DNA of 64,000 nt, from positions 62,001 to 126,000 of the forward strand of contig CAJFQM010000006.1 in the NCBI GenBank assembly GCA_904419075.1, read 5' to 3'. The position numbers and the translations under genes were made by a program. The DNA is from an uncultured Clostridia bacterium. Lineage in GTDB: Bacteria; Bacillota; Clostridia; Christensenellales; Borkfalkiaceae. A model generated the notes under the pieces. That model was not told the DNA's origin. It searched no databases and saw only the letters and a list, made by a program, of their open reading frames with translations. Shown here piece after piece: positions 44,329-53,630 of the stretch; positions within the stretch are counted from its first letter, which is position 1, and each line of letters begins with the position of its first letter.

Positions 44329-45705
44329 ATGTTAAAAAGGTCGGATAAAACGAATCTTTTGGAGCAGCATTCTTACGTATACGACTTGCAGGACGTAGCC
44401 ACGCCCAATCTGTATACGGAAATTTACGATTACGCGGAGATTCCGAAGGTTCCGTTCAATCACCGTCGGGTGCCGCTCGGCATGGCGGACGAAATTTGGA
44501 TCACGGACACTTCTTTCCGCGACGGCCAGCAGTCCCGCACGCCGTATACGGTTCAGGAAATCGCGGACCTGTTCCGCCTGCTTTCGCGGCTGGGCGGAGA
44601 GAACGGCATCATCCGCCAAACCGAATTTTTCGCGTATAGCAAAAAAGATCGGGAAGCCATAGAAAAATGTCAGTCCATGGACCTGAAATTCCCCGAAATC
44701 ACCACCTGGATCCGCGCGAAGAAGGAAGATTTCGCGCTCGTCAAAAGTCTGGGGATCAAGGAGACGGGAATCCTCGTCAGCGCGTCGGATTATCATATTT
44801 TCAAAAAGCTGGGACTGACCCGCAAGCAGGCTCTCGATAAATACGTCGGCGCCGTCAAGGACTCCTTCGACGCGGGAATCATTCCCCGCTGTCACTTGGA
44901 GGACATCACCCGCGCGGATTTTTACGGCTTCGTGCTCCCGTTTGTCAACGAATTGCAGCGCGTCTCGGACGAGGCGGGAATTCCCGTCAAAATCCGCGCC
45001 TGCGATACGATGGGTTACGGCGTGCCGTTTGCGGAAGTTGCGCTTCCCCGAAGCGTGGCGGGAATTATCTACGGAATCCAGCACTATTCGGGAATTTCCT
45101 CCGACCGTCTGGAATGGCACGGCCATAACGATTTCCATAAAGCGGTAGCGAACGCGACGACCGCATGGCTGTACGGCGCGAGCGGCGTCAACTGTTCCAT
45201 GCTGGGAATCGGCGAGCGCACGGGCAACATTCCCTTGGAAGCCATGGTGCTCGAATATGCTTCTCTGCGCGGTTCTCTGGACGGAATGGATACGACGGTC
45301 ATCACGGAAATCGCGGATTATTATAGAGACGTAATCGGGTTCGATATTCCGCCGATGATGCCGTATGTCGGGAGCAGTTTCAATGTCACGCGCGCGGGCA
45401 TACACGCGGACGGGCTCATGAAGGACGAGCGGATTTATAATATCTTCGATACGAAAAAGATCCTCAATAAGAGCGCGGGCGTCATGCTGGGCCCGAACAG
45501 CGGTCTTGCGGGCGTCGCCTATTGGATAAACGGGCATTACGGCTTTAAGGGGGACGAACTCGTCATGAAAGGCGACGACGCGGTAATCGAATTAAAGAAT
45601 CGGATCGATGCAATTTACGAAGACGGGAGGGTGTCCGTCGTTTCCGAAGAAGAACTCGAAACAATGCTTTCGGAAATCGATCCCGCCCGCTTCGGGAAAA
45701 AATAA
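44329..45705 (+). CDS. Probable Re-citrate synthase (homocitrate/isopropylmalate synthase family)
   Basis: A 458-residue DRE-TIM metallolyase. DTSFRDGQQSRTPYT near residue 65 and WHGHNDFHKAVANA near 265 are the metal-binding motifs of the isopropylmalate/homocitrate synthase family. It lacks the C-terminal LeuA allosteric domain of LeuA. The family includes Re-citrate synthase, known from Clostridium kluyveri, which condenses oxaloacetate and acetyl-CoA. The direct neighbours are aconitase and isocitrate dehydrogenase, and no other citrate synthase is in the window, so citrate formation is the best fit. Homocitrate or citramalate synthase remain possible. Confidence 0.78.
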   Translation: MLKRSDKTNLLEQHSYVYDLQDVATPNLYTEIYDYAEIPKVPFNHRRVPLGMADEIWITDTSFRDGQQSRTPYTVQEIADLFRLLSRLGGENGIIRQTEFFAYSKKDREAIEKCQSMDLKFPEITTWIRAKKEDFALVKSLGIKETGILVSASDYHIFKKLGLTRKQALDKYVGAVKDSFDAGIIPRCHLEDITRADFYGFVLPFVNELQRVSDEAGIPVKIRACDTMGYGVPFAEVALPRSVAGIIYGIQHYSGISSDRLEWHGHNDFHKAVANATTAWLYGASGVNCSMLGIGERTGNIPLEAMVLEYASLRGSLDGMDTTVITEIADYYRDVIGFDIPPMMPYVGSSFNVTRAGIHADGLMKDERIYNIFDTKKILNKSAGVMLGPNSGLAGVAYWINGHYGFKGDELVMKGDDAVIELKNRIDAIYEDGRVSVVSEEELETMLSEIDPARFGKK

Positions 45706-45732
45706 TAAAATTCAGAGGTATAAAGGAAGAAT

Positions 45733-47664
45733 ATGGGACAGACAATCGCACAGAAAATCATCGCAAAACATCTCGTTTCGGGTGAAATGAAGGCGGGAAA
45801 GGAAATCGCCTTGAAAATCGACCAGACGCTCACGCAGGACGCGACGGGCACGATGGCGTATCTCGAATTTGAGAGCATGGGCGTCGAGCGCGTCCGCACG
45901 GAGCGTTCCGTGGCTTATGTAGACCATAATACGCTGCAAACGGGTTTTGAGAATCCCGACGACCACCGTTTTATTCGCACGATCGCGAAAAAACACGGCA
46001 TCTATTTTTCCCGTCCGGGAAACGGAATCTGTCATCAGGTACACCTTGAACGCTTCGGAATTCCGGGCAAGACGCTGATCGGTTCCGACAGCCATACGCC
46101 CACGGGCGGGGGGCTGGGAATGCTCGCGTTCGGTGCGGGCGGAATGGACGTCGCGGTGGCGATGGGCGGCGGAGCCTATTATATCACCATGCCGAAAATG
46201 CTGAAAGTGAATTTAAGGGGGCGCCTTCGTCCGTTTGTCACGGCGAAGGACGTCAGCCTGGAAATTCTCCGTCTGCTCTCGGTAAAGGGCGGAGTGGGCT
46301 ATATCATCGAATGGGGCGGCGAGGGGATCAAGACGCTCTCCGTTCCCGAGCGGGCGACGATTACCAATATGGGGACGGAGCTGGGCGCCACGACTTCGAT
46401 TTTCCCTTCCGATGAAGTGACGCGGGCGTTTTTGAAGGCGCAGGGGCGCGAAGGCGACTTCGTCGCTTTGGAAAGCGATCCCGACGCCGTATACGATAAG
46501 GTTATAGAAATCGACCTCGACACGCTGGAACCCATGATCGCCATGCCGCACAGTCCCGATAACGTGGTGAAGGTGAGCGAAGTGGAAGGAATGAAAGTGG
46601 ATCAGGTGTGTATCGGCTCCTGTACCAATTCTTCTTTGTACGACATGTTGAAGGCGGCGGCGATTTTCCGCGGCAGGACGGTGGCGGACAGCGTGGACGT
46701 CTCTGTTTCCCCGGGTTCGAGACAGGTGCTCGCGGAGCTCATGCGAAGCGGCGCGGCGGAGGATTTCATCTCCGCGGGCGCGCGGCTTTTGGAATGTGCC
46801 TGCGGTCCTTGTATCGGCATGGGCTTTTCTCCCAGTTCGGGCGGCGTATCCCTTCGGACGTTCAACCGTAACTTTGAAGGCAGGAGCGGCACAAAGGACG
46901 CCAAGGTGTGCCTTTGTTCTCCCGAGACGGCGGCGGCTTCGGCGCTGGCGGGGTACATTTTCGATCCTCGGAAATTAGACGTCAGCCTCGCGGTCAAAAT
47001 GCCCGAAACCTTCCATACGGACGACAGCGGAATACTTCCTCCCGCATCGGCGGAAGAGAGCAAGGACGTAGAGATCCTGCGCGGGCCGAACATCAAGCCT
47101 TTCCCCGTGAACACGCCCGTGCCCGATAAAATGACGGTAAAGGTTTCGTTAAAGACGGGCGACAATATCACGACCGACCATATCATGCCCGCGGGCGCGA
47201 AAATTCTTCCCTTCCGTTCCAATATTCCGTATATGTCGCAGTTTTGTTTCTCCGCGGTGGATAAGGAATTTCCCGAACGCGCGAAGGCGTATAAAGCGAG
47301 CGTCATCATCGGCGGCGTAAATTACGGGCAGGGTTCTTCGCGGGAGCATGCGGCGCTCGTCCCGATGTATTTGGGAATCAAAGCGGTTGCGGCGAAAAGT
47401 TTCGCGCGCATTCACGCGGCGAATTTGATCAACGCGGGGATTTTGCCCCTCGAATTTGAGGACGCTTCGGATTACGACGAAATTTCTCTTTCGGACGAAT
47501 TGGAAATGGACGACTTGTACGCCGGCCTGAAAGCGGGGCGCGTAAAAGTATTGAATAAGACGACGGGGAAGACGTTCTGTCTTAAATGTTCCCTGACGGA
47601 ACGGACCTACGGAATTTTGCGCGCGGGCGGACTTTTGAACTATACGAAGGAGGGAAACGCATGA
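45733..47664 (+). CDS. Aconitate hydratase
   Basis: A 643-residue single-chain aconitase that converts citrate to isocitrate through cis-aconitate. The 4Fe-4S ligands are in CIGSCTNSS (near residue 298) and CACGPCIGMG (near 356). The C-terminal swivel domain has GGVNYGQGSSREHAA. The length matches the short aconitase form common in Clostridia. A LeuC/LeuD-type isopropylmalate isomerase would be split in two chains, which argues against leucine synthesis. It starts 27 nt after the citrate synthase gene and overlaps the next gene in ATGA. Confidence 0.92.
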   Translation: MGQTIAQKIIAKHLVSGEMKAGKEIALKIDQTLTQDATGTMAYLEFESMGVERVRTERSVAYVDHNTLQTGFENPDDHRFIRTIAKKHGIYFSRPGNGICHQVHLERFGIPGKTLIGSDSHTPTGGGLGMLAFGAGGMDVAVAMGGGAYYITMPKMLKVNLRGRLRPFVTAKDVSLEILRLLSVKGGVGYIIEWGGEGIKTLSVPERATITNMGTELGATTSIFPSDEVTRAFLKAQGREGDFVALESDPDAVYDKVIEIDLDTLEPMIAMPHSPDNVVKVSEVEGMKVDQVCIGSCTNSSLYDMLKAAAIFRGRTVADSVDVSVSPGSRQVLAELMRSGAAEDFISAGARLLECACGPCIGMGFSPSSGGVSLRTFNRNFEGRSGTKDAKVCLCSPETAAASALAGYIFDPRKLDVSLAVKMPETFHTDDSGILPPASAEESKDVEILRGPNIKPFPVNTPVPDKMTVKVSLKTGDNITTDHIMPAGAKILPFRSNIPYMSQFCFSAVDKEFPERAKAYKASVIIGGVNYGQGSSREHAALVPMYLGIKAVAAKSFARIHAANLINAGILPLEFEDASDYDEISLSDELEMDDLYAGLKAGRVKVLNKTTGKTFCLKCSLTERTYGILRAGGLLNYTKEGNA

Positions 47665-48794
47665 GTATTCATCAATCGGAAATCGACAAGGCAACGGAAA
47701 AATTCAAGGCGCTTTTGACGGCACAGTGCGCGCGGGCGGAGCGGATGAAAAATCCCCCCGAGCGGAAGGACGGAAAGGAAAAAATCAGAATAGGGCTCAT
47801 CGACGGGGACGGAATCGGCCCGATTATCGTCAGACAAGCGAAGAAGGTACTCTCGTCGCTCTTGAAGGAGGAGACGGAATCGGGAAAGGCGGAGCTCGTC
47901 GATATCGACGGGCTGACGCTTGAAAACCGCCTCCGTTCGGGGGCTTCGGTACCCGAAGATATTCTGGAAAAAATAAAGACGTGCGACGTGCTCTTGAAGG
48001 GGCCGACGGAAACCCCCAAGGGCGGAACGATGGAAAGCGCCAATGTGACGTTGCGGCGGGAGCTCGATCTTTTTTCCAATGTCCGTCCCGTGCGGATTAA
48101 GGAAGAGGGAATCGAGTGGACGTTTTTCAGGGAGAACACGGAGGGTGAATACGTGCTCGGCAGTTCGGGGATAGAAATTCCGGGACTTCTGGCGTTCGAT
48201 TTCAAGGTAACGACGGACGAAGGCACGCGGAGAATCGCGCGTGCGGCGTTCGATTTTGCGAAGAAAAACGGCAAAACGCACGTCAGTATCGTGACGAAAG
48301 CGAATATCATGAAAAAGACGGACGGAAAATTTTCGGAGCTTTGCCGCGAAGTGGCGGCGGAATATCCCGATATTACGGTCGAAGATTATTATATCGACAT
48401 CATGTGCGCGAATCTGGTGAATAAAGACATTCGGAGCAAATTTCAGGTATTCGTCCTGCCCAATCTGTACGGCGACATCATCACGGACGAAGCGGCGCAG
48501 CTCCAAGGCGGGGTAGGTACGGCGGGCAGCGCGAATATCGGCTCCGAATACGCCATGTTCGAGGCGGTACACGGCAGCGCGCCCCGCCTGATCGCGGAGG
48601 GGCTGGGGGAATACGCTTCTCCCGAGAGCATTCTCCGCGCGGCGGCGATGCTGCTTTCGCATATCGGGTATGCGGAAAAGAGCGAGCGCCTGAACAGAAC
48701 GCTGGACGAAACTTCCTCCCGTCTCGTGTGTAACGGCACGAAAGAGGGGGTAACGGCGGAGGAATACGGAAACGCGGTTTTAGCGGCGCTTTGA
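47661..48794 (+). CDS. Isocitrate dehydrogenase, NAD(P)-dependent
   Basis: A 377-residue member of the isocitrate/isopropylmalate dehydrogenase family. It oxidatively decarboxylates isocitrate to 2-oxoglutarate. The substrate loop reads ESANVTLRR, the Ser-x-Asn form seen in isocitrate dehydrogenases rather than the hydrophobic isopropylmalate form. Metal-binding Asp residues lie in YGDIITDEAAQ. The coenzyme cannot be settled from the sequence by eye. ATG 47661 overlaps the aconitase stop; the longer open frame is inside the aconitase gene. Confidence 0.88.
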   Translation: MSIHQSEIDKATEKFKALLTAQCARAERMKNPPERKDGKEKIRIGLIDGDGIGPIIVRQAKKVLSSLLKEETESGKAELVDIDGLTLENRLRSGASVPEDILEKIKTCDVLLKGPTETPKGGTMESANVTLRRELDLFSNVRPVRIKEEGIEWTFFRENTEGEYVLGSSGIEIPGLLAFDFKVTTDEGTRRIARAAFDFAKKNGKTHVSIVTKANIMKKTDGKFSELCREVAAEYPDITVEDYYIDIMCANLVNKDIRSKFQVFVLPNLYGDIITDEAAQLQGGVGTAGSANIGSEYAMFEAVHGSAPRLIAEGLGEYASPESILRAAAMLLSHIGYAEKSERLNRTLDETSSRLVCNGTKEGVTAEEYGNAVLAAL

Positions 48795-48804
48795 GGGGGA
48801 AAGC

Positions 48805-49581
48805 ATGAGAATAGTCGTAAAGATAGGGACGTCGACGCTCGCGCACGCGACGGGGAAGATCAATCTCCGCCGCGTGGAGGAGCTCTGCCGCACCATGAGC
48901 GATTTGAAGAATGCGGGTCACGAAATCATCTTGGTTTCGTCGGGCGCCATCGGTATGGGAGCGGGAAAGCTCGGACTCCGCTCCCGTCCTTCGGATATGC
49001 CCTCCAAACAGGCGGCGGCCGCAGTCGGCCAATGCGAATTGATGTATGTTTACGATAAGCTGTTCGGGGAGTACGGCCATACGGTGGCGCAGATTCTTTT
49101 GACGGGGGAGGATATCGAAGACGATACCCGCCGCACGAATTTCCGCAACACGCTCTTTCGGCTTTTGGAATTCGGCGCGCTTCCCGTCGTCAACGAAAAC
49201 GATACGGTGGCGACGAAAGAAATCGTCATCGGGGATAACGATACGTTATCCGCCGTCGTCGCCGTAAACGCGGAGGCCGACTTATTGATTCTGCTGTCGG
49301 ACGTAGACGGACTGTATACGGGCGATCCCCGCACGCACGAAGACGCGGAATTTCTTTCGGAGGTCAAGGCGCTCACTCCCGAAATCTTGTCTCTCGGCGA
49401 AGGGGAAGGCTCGGCGCTCGGCACGGGCGGCATGCGCACCAAACTTCACGCGGCGGAAACAGCGACGTCTGCGGGAATCGATATGGTCATCGCCAACGGT
49501 TCCCGTCCCTCCGTGCTTTACGATATTGTGGAAGGGCGCCCCTGCGGCACAAAATTTTCGGGGAGGCGGAAAGAGATATGA
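48805..49581 (+). CDS. proB: Glutamate 5-kinase
   Basis: A 258-residue amino-acid kinase that phosphorylates glutamate at C5, the first step of proline synthesis. VVKIGTSTLAH at the N-terminus and SSGAIGMGAGKLG are typical. It lacks the C-terminal PUA domain found in longer ProB forms, as in many Bacillota. It starts 10 nt after the dehydrogenase gene and overlaps proA by 4 nt. Glutamate would come from the 2-oxoglutarate made by the preceding genes. Confidence 0.95.
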   Translation: MRIVVKIGTSTLAHATGKINLRRVEELCRTMSDLKNAGHEIILVSSGAIGMGAGKLGLRSRPSDMPSKQAAAAVGQCELMYVYDKLFGEYGHTVAQILLTGEDIEDDTRRTNFRNTLFRLLEFGALPVVNENDTVATKEIVIGDNDTLSAVVAVNAEADLLILLSDVDGLYTGDPRTHEDAEFLSEVKALTPEILSLGEGEGSALGTGGMRTKLHAAETATSAGIDMVIANGSRPSVLYDIVEGRPCGTKFSGRRKEI

Positions 49582-50831
49582 AAACGATGGAAGAGATCTT
49601 GCGGGAAGCGAAATCTGCAAAAGCGGTTGCGGCGACGCTCTCCTCCGAGCGAAAGAACCAAGCATTGTCCGCCATGGCGGATGCGCTGATTTCCGATACC
49701 CCCCGCATACTTGCGGCAAATCAAGCGGACGTTTCCGCTTCCCGCCTTTCGCCGTCCATGACCGACCGATTGACGCTGACGGAGAAAAGGATAGCCGAGA
49801 TGTCGGAGGGAATCCGAGCGGTAGCAAAACTCCCCGACCCCGTGGGGAGAGTGCTGGAAAAAATCCTTTGCCCGAACGGTCTGAAAATCGAAAAGGTCTC
49901 CGTCCCCATGGGAGTGGTAGCCGTTATCTATGAAAGCCGTCCGAACGTCACTTCGGACGCGGCGGCGCTCTGTCTGAAAAGCGGCAACGCCTGCGTGCTG
50001 CGCGGGGGAAAGGAAGCCTTTTCCACGTCCTTTGAAATCGTAAAATCTCTCCGCCGCGCCCTGTCGTCGGCGGGGCTTCCCGCAGCGCTCGTCTCCATGT
50101 CGGAGGATACGAGTCGGGAAGGGGCAGGCGCGCTCATGCGAGCGCGCGGTTTTGTAGATCTTCTCATTCCCCGCGGCGGAGCGGGGCTGATTCGCTCCTG
50201 CGTGGAAAATGCCACGGTACCCTGTATTCAGACGGGGACGGGCATCTGTCATATTTACGTCGATAAGAGTGCGGATTTTCAGATGGCGCTCGATATTATA
50301 GACAATGCCAAAACTTCCCGTCCCTCCGTCTGTAACGCGGCAGAAGTCTGCCTCGTTCATAAAAATATCGCCCCGACCTTTTTGCCGCTCTTAAAGGAAC
50401 GCCTGACGGACGAACGCGGGAAAAGAGGTCAGACGCCCGTCGAACTTCGCCTGGACGAACGGGCGGCGAAATATATTTCGGGAACGCGGGCGGGAGCGGA
50501 GGATTTCGATACGGAATTTCTCGACTACATTCTCGCGGTGGGGGTGACGGACGACGTTTATTCGGCGGCGGAACATATTTCGGCGCACTCCACGGGGCAC
50601 AGCGAAGCGATCGTCGCTTCTGACGAAGAAGCGCAAAGCGCCTTTTTGTCTCTCGTAGACAGCGCGGCGGTCTATGTGAACGCTTCCACGAGATTTACGG
50701 ACGGCGGAGAATTCGGATTGGGCTGCGAAATGGGCATTTCCACGCAAAAGCTCCACGCCCGCGGTCCGATGGGCTTAAACGAGCTCACTTCCTGGAAATA
50801 TGAAATCAGAGGAAACGGCCAGATCAGATAA
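49578..50831 (+). CDS. proA: Gamma-glutamyl phosphate reductase
   Basis: A 417-residue aldehyde-dehydrogenase-fold enzyme that reduces glutamyl-5-phosphate to glutamate semialdehyde. VIYESRPNVTSDAAALC near residue 115 and the catalytic Cys in SVCNAAEVCLVH near 255 are typical. Length is normal. It overlaps proB in ATGA. The following 135 nt (50832-50966) hold a short GC-rich palindrome near 50915-50930 but no T-run, so read-through into proC is likely. Confidence 0.96.
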   Translation: MKTMEEILREAKSAKAVAATLSSERKNQALSAMADALISDTPRILAANQADVSASRLSPSMTDRLTLTEKRIAEMSEGIRAVAKLPDPVGRVLEKILCPNGLKIEKVSVPMGVVAVIYESRPNVTSDAAALCLKSGNACVLRGGKEAFSTSFEIVKSLRRALSSAGLPAALVSMSEDTSREGAGALMRARGFVDLLIPRGGAGLIRSCVENATVPCIQTGTGICHIYVDKSADFQMALDIIDNAKTSRPSVCNAAEVCLVHKNIAPTFLPLLKERLTDERGKRGQTPVELRLDERAAKYISGTRAGAEDFDTEFLDYILAVGVTDDVYSAAEHISAHSTGHSEAIVASDEEAQSAFLSLVDSAAVYVNASTRFTDGGEFGLGCEMGISTQKLHARGPMGLNELTSWKYEIRGNGQIR

Positions 50832-50966
50832 AGACGGCGTCGAGTAAAAATCGGTCGGCAATATGCGGACAATGCGTCCCTGTATTTTTGAAAAAGGGCA
50901 TAAACGATTCTTGCGGTACGGCGGTGCCGCCGCTTTCGATAGAATTTTATGGAGGAACTTATCGCA

Positions 50967-51776
50967 ATGAACACTTACGGTTTTATAGGCGTGGGCAATA
51001 TGGGCGGAGCACTGGCTCGGGCGGTCTGTCGGAAATTTCCGCGGGAAACGCTCCTTTCGGGGCGTACTTCCGCCCGCGCGGAAAGCCTCGCGAAAGAGCT
51101 CGGCTGCCGCGCGTCGGACGCTCATACGGTCGCGGAGAGCTGCCGCTATATTTTTCTCGGCGTAAAGCCCCAGACCATGCCCGAACTTCTTTCCGACCTC
51201 TCCCCCGTCTTTGCGGCGCGCATAAAACGGGGAGAACGCTTTGTTCTCGTTTCCATGGCGGCGGGATTGACAATGAATACGATTTCCGCGCTTTCGGGCG
51301 GAGTCCCCGTAATCCGGATCATGCCCAACACTCCCGTGGCGGTAGGGGCGGGAATGACGCTCGCGTGCGCCGATCCCTCGGTGACGGAAGAAGAATTTTC
51401 GGAGCTCCTTTCAGCGCTGGAATATGCGGGCCGTACGGACAGAATCGACGAAAGGGACATGGACGCGGCGAGCGTCGTCGCCGGATGTTCTCCCGCCTAT
51501 ATGTTCCGGTTTGTCAAGGCGCTCGCGGACGCGGGCACGGCGCTCGGTCTGAGCGCGGAAAAGGCTTTGACATACGCCGAGCAATCGATGTTCGGCTCGG
51601 CGAAATTGGCGCTGGAAACGGGAACGCCGCCCGACGAGCTCGAAACCGCGGTATGCAGTCCGGGCGGCTCGACGATAGAGGGCATAAAGAGCTTTGAACG
51701 GGCGGAGCTGGACAGAATCGTAAAGGAGGCGGCGTCCGCCTCGTATAAGCGGACGAAGGAGCTGGCGGGAAAATAA
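50967..51776 (+). CDS. proC: Pyrroline-5-carboxylate reductase
   Basis: A 269-residue enzyme for the last step of proline synthesis. NAD(P)-binding GFIGVGNMGGALA is at residues 5-17, and the dimerisation domain carries a typical SPGGSTIEGI near residue 232. ATG 50967 lies 8 nt after GGAGGAAC; the ATG at 50949 overlaps that ribosome binding site and is not used. Confidence 0.95.
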   Translation: MNTYGFIGVGNMGGALARAVCRKFPRETLLSGRTSARAESLAKELGCRASDAHTVAESCRYIFLGVKPQTMPELLSDLSPVFAARIKRGERFVLVSMAAGLTMNTISALSGGVPVIRIMPNTPVAVGAGMTLACADPSVTEEEFSELLSALEYAGRTDRIDERDMDAASVVAGCSPAYMFRFVKALADAGTALGLSAEKALTYAEQSMFGSAKLALETGTPPDELETAVCSPGGSTIEGIKSFERAELDRIVKEAASASYKRTKELAGK

Positions 51777-51792
51777 AAATCGGGAGGCGGAT

Positions 51793-52803
51793 ATGGCGAA
51801 AGGGCTGACGGTCGTAAAAAATTATGTTTCGGTTTTGGGCTTGCGCGAAACGGAGCGCGCCATCAAGGACGTAAAGGACATTTTCGAGCGCACGCTGTCG
51901 GAAAAGCTCAATCTGGAAAGGATAACGGCGCCGCTGTTCGTGGAGAAATCGAGCGGCATCAACGACGATCTGAACGGTACGGAACGCAAGGTGGAATTTT
52001 CTCTGAAAGCGAGCGGAACGGACTGTGAAATCGTGCAATCGTTGGCGAAATGGAAGCGTCTGGCGCTGTATCGGTACGGTTTTTCCGCGGGCGAGGGATT
52101 GTATACGGACATGAACGCCATTCGCCGCGACGACGAAATGGACAATATCCATTCGGTATTCGTGGACCAGTGGGATTGGGAGCGGGTAATTACGGAAGGG
52201 GAAAGGAACGTCGAGTTTCTCAAAGAGACGGCGAAAAAGGTAGCCGAAGCGGTCTTTGAGACGCACCGCCGAATTAAGCGGCTCTATCCCGTCCTTACGC
52301 GGCGGCTGGACGAGGAAGTGTACTTTATCACTTCGGGGGAATTGGAGGAAAGGTATCCCGATTTAACCCCGAAGGAAAGGGAAAGGGCGATTTTGCGGGA
52401 ACATCATACGACGTTCCTGATGCAAATCGGGGAGAAGCTGAAAAACGGACTTCCTCACGACGGACGATCTCCCGATTATGACGATTGGACGCTGAACGGG
52501 GATCTTCTCTTTTGGAACGAGCTTTTGGAATCGCCCTTGGAGCTTTCCTCCATGGGAATCCGCGTCGACGCGGCGGCGCTCAAACGCCAGTTGCGGCTTT
52601 CGGGTACGGAAGAAAGAATGAAATATCCCTATCACCAAATGGTTTCAAAAGGACAATTGCCTTTGACGATAGGCGGAGGAATAGGGCAGTCGAGGATGTG
52701 CCTTCTCCTGCTGGAAAAATTGCATATCGGAGAGGTGCAGGCATCCGTATGGGGCGAGGACGTGACGGAAGAATGTGAAAAATTCGGTATCGGAATTTTG
52801 TAA
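51793..52803 (+). CDS. asnA: Aspartate-ammonia ligase (asparagine synthetase A)
   Basis: A 336-residue class II aminoacyl-tRNA-synthetase-like enzyme that makes asparagine from aspartate, ammonia and ATP. KSSGINDDLNGTERKVEF near residue 55, YTDMNAIRRDD near 102 and the final GGGIGQSRMCLLLL match AsnA. It is 16 nt after proC and is the last gene before a terminator, closing the amino-acid operon. Confidence 0.96.
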   Translation: MAKGLTVVKNYVSVLGLRETERAIKDVKDIFERTLSEKLNLERITAPLFVEKSSGINDDLNGTERKVEFSLKASGTDCEIVQSLAKWKRLALYRYGFSAGEGLYTDMNAIRRDDEMDNIHSVFVDQWDWERVITEGERNVEFLKETAKKVAEAVFETHRRIKRLYPVLTRRLDEEVYFITSGELEERYPDLTPKERERAILREHHTTFLMQIGEKLKNGLPHDGRSPDYDDWTLNGDLLFWNELLESPLELSSMGIRVDAAALKRQLRLSGTEERMKYPYHQMVSKGQLPLTIGGGIGQSRMCLLLLEKLHIGEVQASVWGEDVTEECEKFGIGIL

Positions 52804-52811
52804 AAAGAAGA

Positions 52812-52845
52812 AAAAGAGACGGAAAAAAATCCGTCTCTTTTTTTG
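52812..52845 (+). terminator. Terminator of the liv-citrate-proline-asnA operon
   Basis: An 11-bp stem (52812-52822 with 52831-52841) including A and T tracts, followed by more T. Confidence 0.88.
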
Positions 52846-52854
52846 AAAAAGGGG

Positions 52855-52883
52855 TTTACAAAAGCCATCGGGTATGTTATAAT
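52855..52883 (+). promoter_or_regulatory. Sigma-A promoter of the LytTR/AgrC-like operon
   Basis: TTTACA (52855-52860), 17-nt spacer, TATAAT (52878-52883), about 35 nt before the start codon. Confidence 0.85.
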
Positions 52884-52918
52884 GAAACGAAGTCATACGT
52901 CTAAATAAAGAGGTGCCT

Positions 52919-53629
52919 ATGATAAAGATTGCCATTGTGGAAGATAATAAGGCTGCTTCCGATACGCTTTTAGAGTATTTGAACATCTATTCGGAAAAGA
53001 GCGGAGAAACTTTTGAAAGTATAGTATTCAGGGACGCCATATCCTTTTTGACGGGCTATAAATCGGTTTACGACATTGTGTTTATGGATATCGAACTCCC
53101 GCATTTGGACGGAATGGCGGCCGCGGCGAAACTTCGCCAAGTGGATAAAAAAATTCTTCTCATTTTCGTGACGAATATGGCGCAGTTTGCCGTAAAGGGT
53201 TATGAAGTGGACGCGCTCGATTACATAGTCAAGCCCGTGGGATACAGCAATTTTGAATTAAAGCTGAAAAAAGCGGTGGCACTTGTCAAGTCGAATACGG
53301 ACGTGATTACGATCAATAAAGCCGGGGGACTCATACGCCTTCCCGCCCGCGAAGTGAAATTTATCGAGGCGAGCGGCCATAAAATTGTCTATCATACCGA
53401 CGCGGACGAAGTGCAGGGCGGCGGAGAATCCCTTTCCGAATTGGAGGTCAAACTTCGTCCGTACGGCTTTTTGCGCTGTAATAACTGTTATTTGGTCAAT
53501 GTGCGACATATTGAATCCGTGCAGGGGTACGTCATTACCATGTACGGCGGCGAGGAAGTGCAAATCAGCCGCCCGCGCAAAAAGAATTTCATGACCGAAC
53601 TCGCGGATTGGCTGGGAAAGGGCAACTGA
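52919..53629 (+). CDS. LytTR-family response regulator
   Basis: A 236-residue AgrA-type regulator. The receiver domain (1-120) has the phosphoacceptor Asp57 in VFMDIELPH, and Lys in KPVGY. The LytTR DNA-binding domain (about 135-235) ends in QISRPRKKNF. LytTR regulators bind paired repeats and control toxins, bacteriocins, competence or sugar use. ATG 52919 is favoured over GTG 52913 by spacing from AAAGAGG. Its stop is 1 nt before the kinase gene. Confidence 0.92.
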   Translation: MIKIAIVEDNKAASDTLLEYLNIYSEKSGETFESIVFRDAISFLTGYKSVYDIVFMDIELPHLDGMAAAAKLRQVDKKILLIFVTNMAQFAVKGYEVDALDYIVKPVGYSNFELKLKKAVALVKSNTDVITINKAGGLIRLPAREVKFIEASGHKIVYHTDADEVQGGGESLSELEVKLRPYGFLRCNNCYLVNVRHIESVQGYVITMYGGEEVQISRPRKKNFMTELADWLGKGN

Positions 53630-53630
53630 C

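Noticed and set aside
44329-48794. Leucine biosynthesis (leuA, leuC, leuD, leuB)
   Set aside because: The isomerase is a single-chain aconitase, the dehydrogenase has the isocitrate-type Ser-x-Asn loop, and the synthase lacks the LeuA regulatory domain. This fits citrate to 2-oxoglutarate instead.
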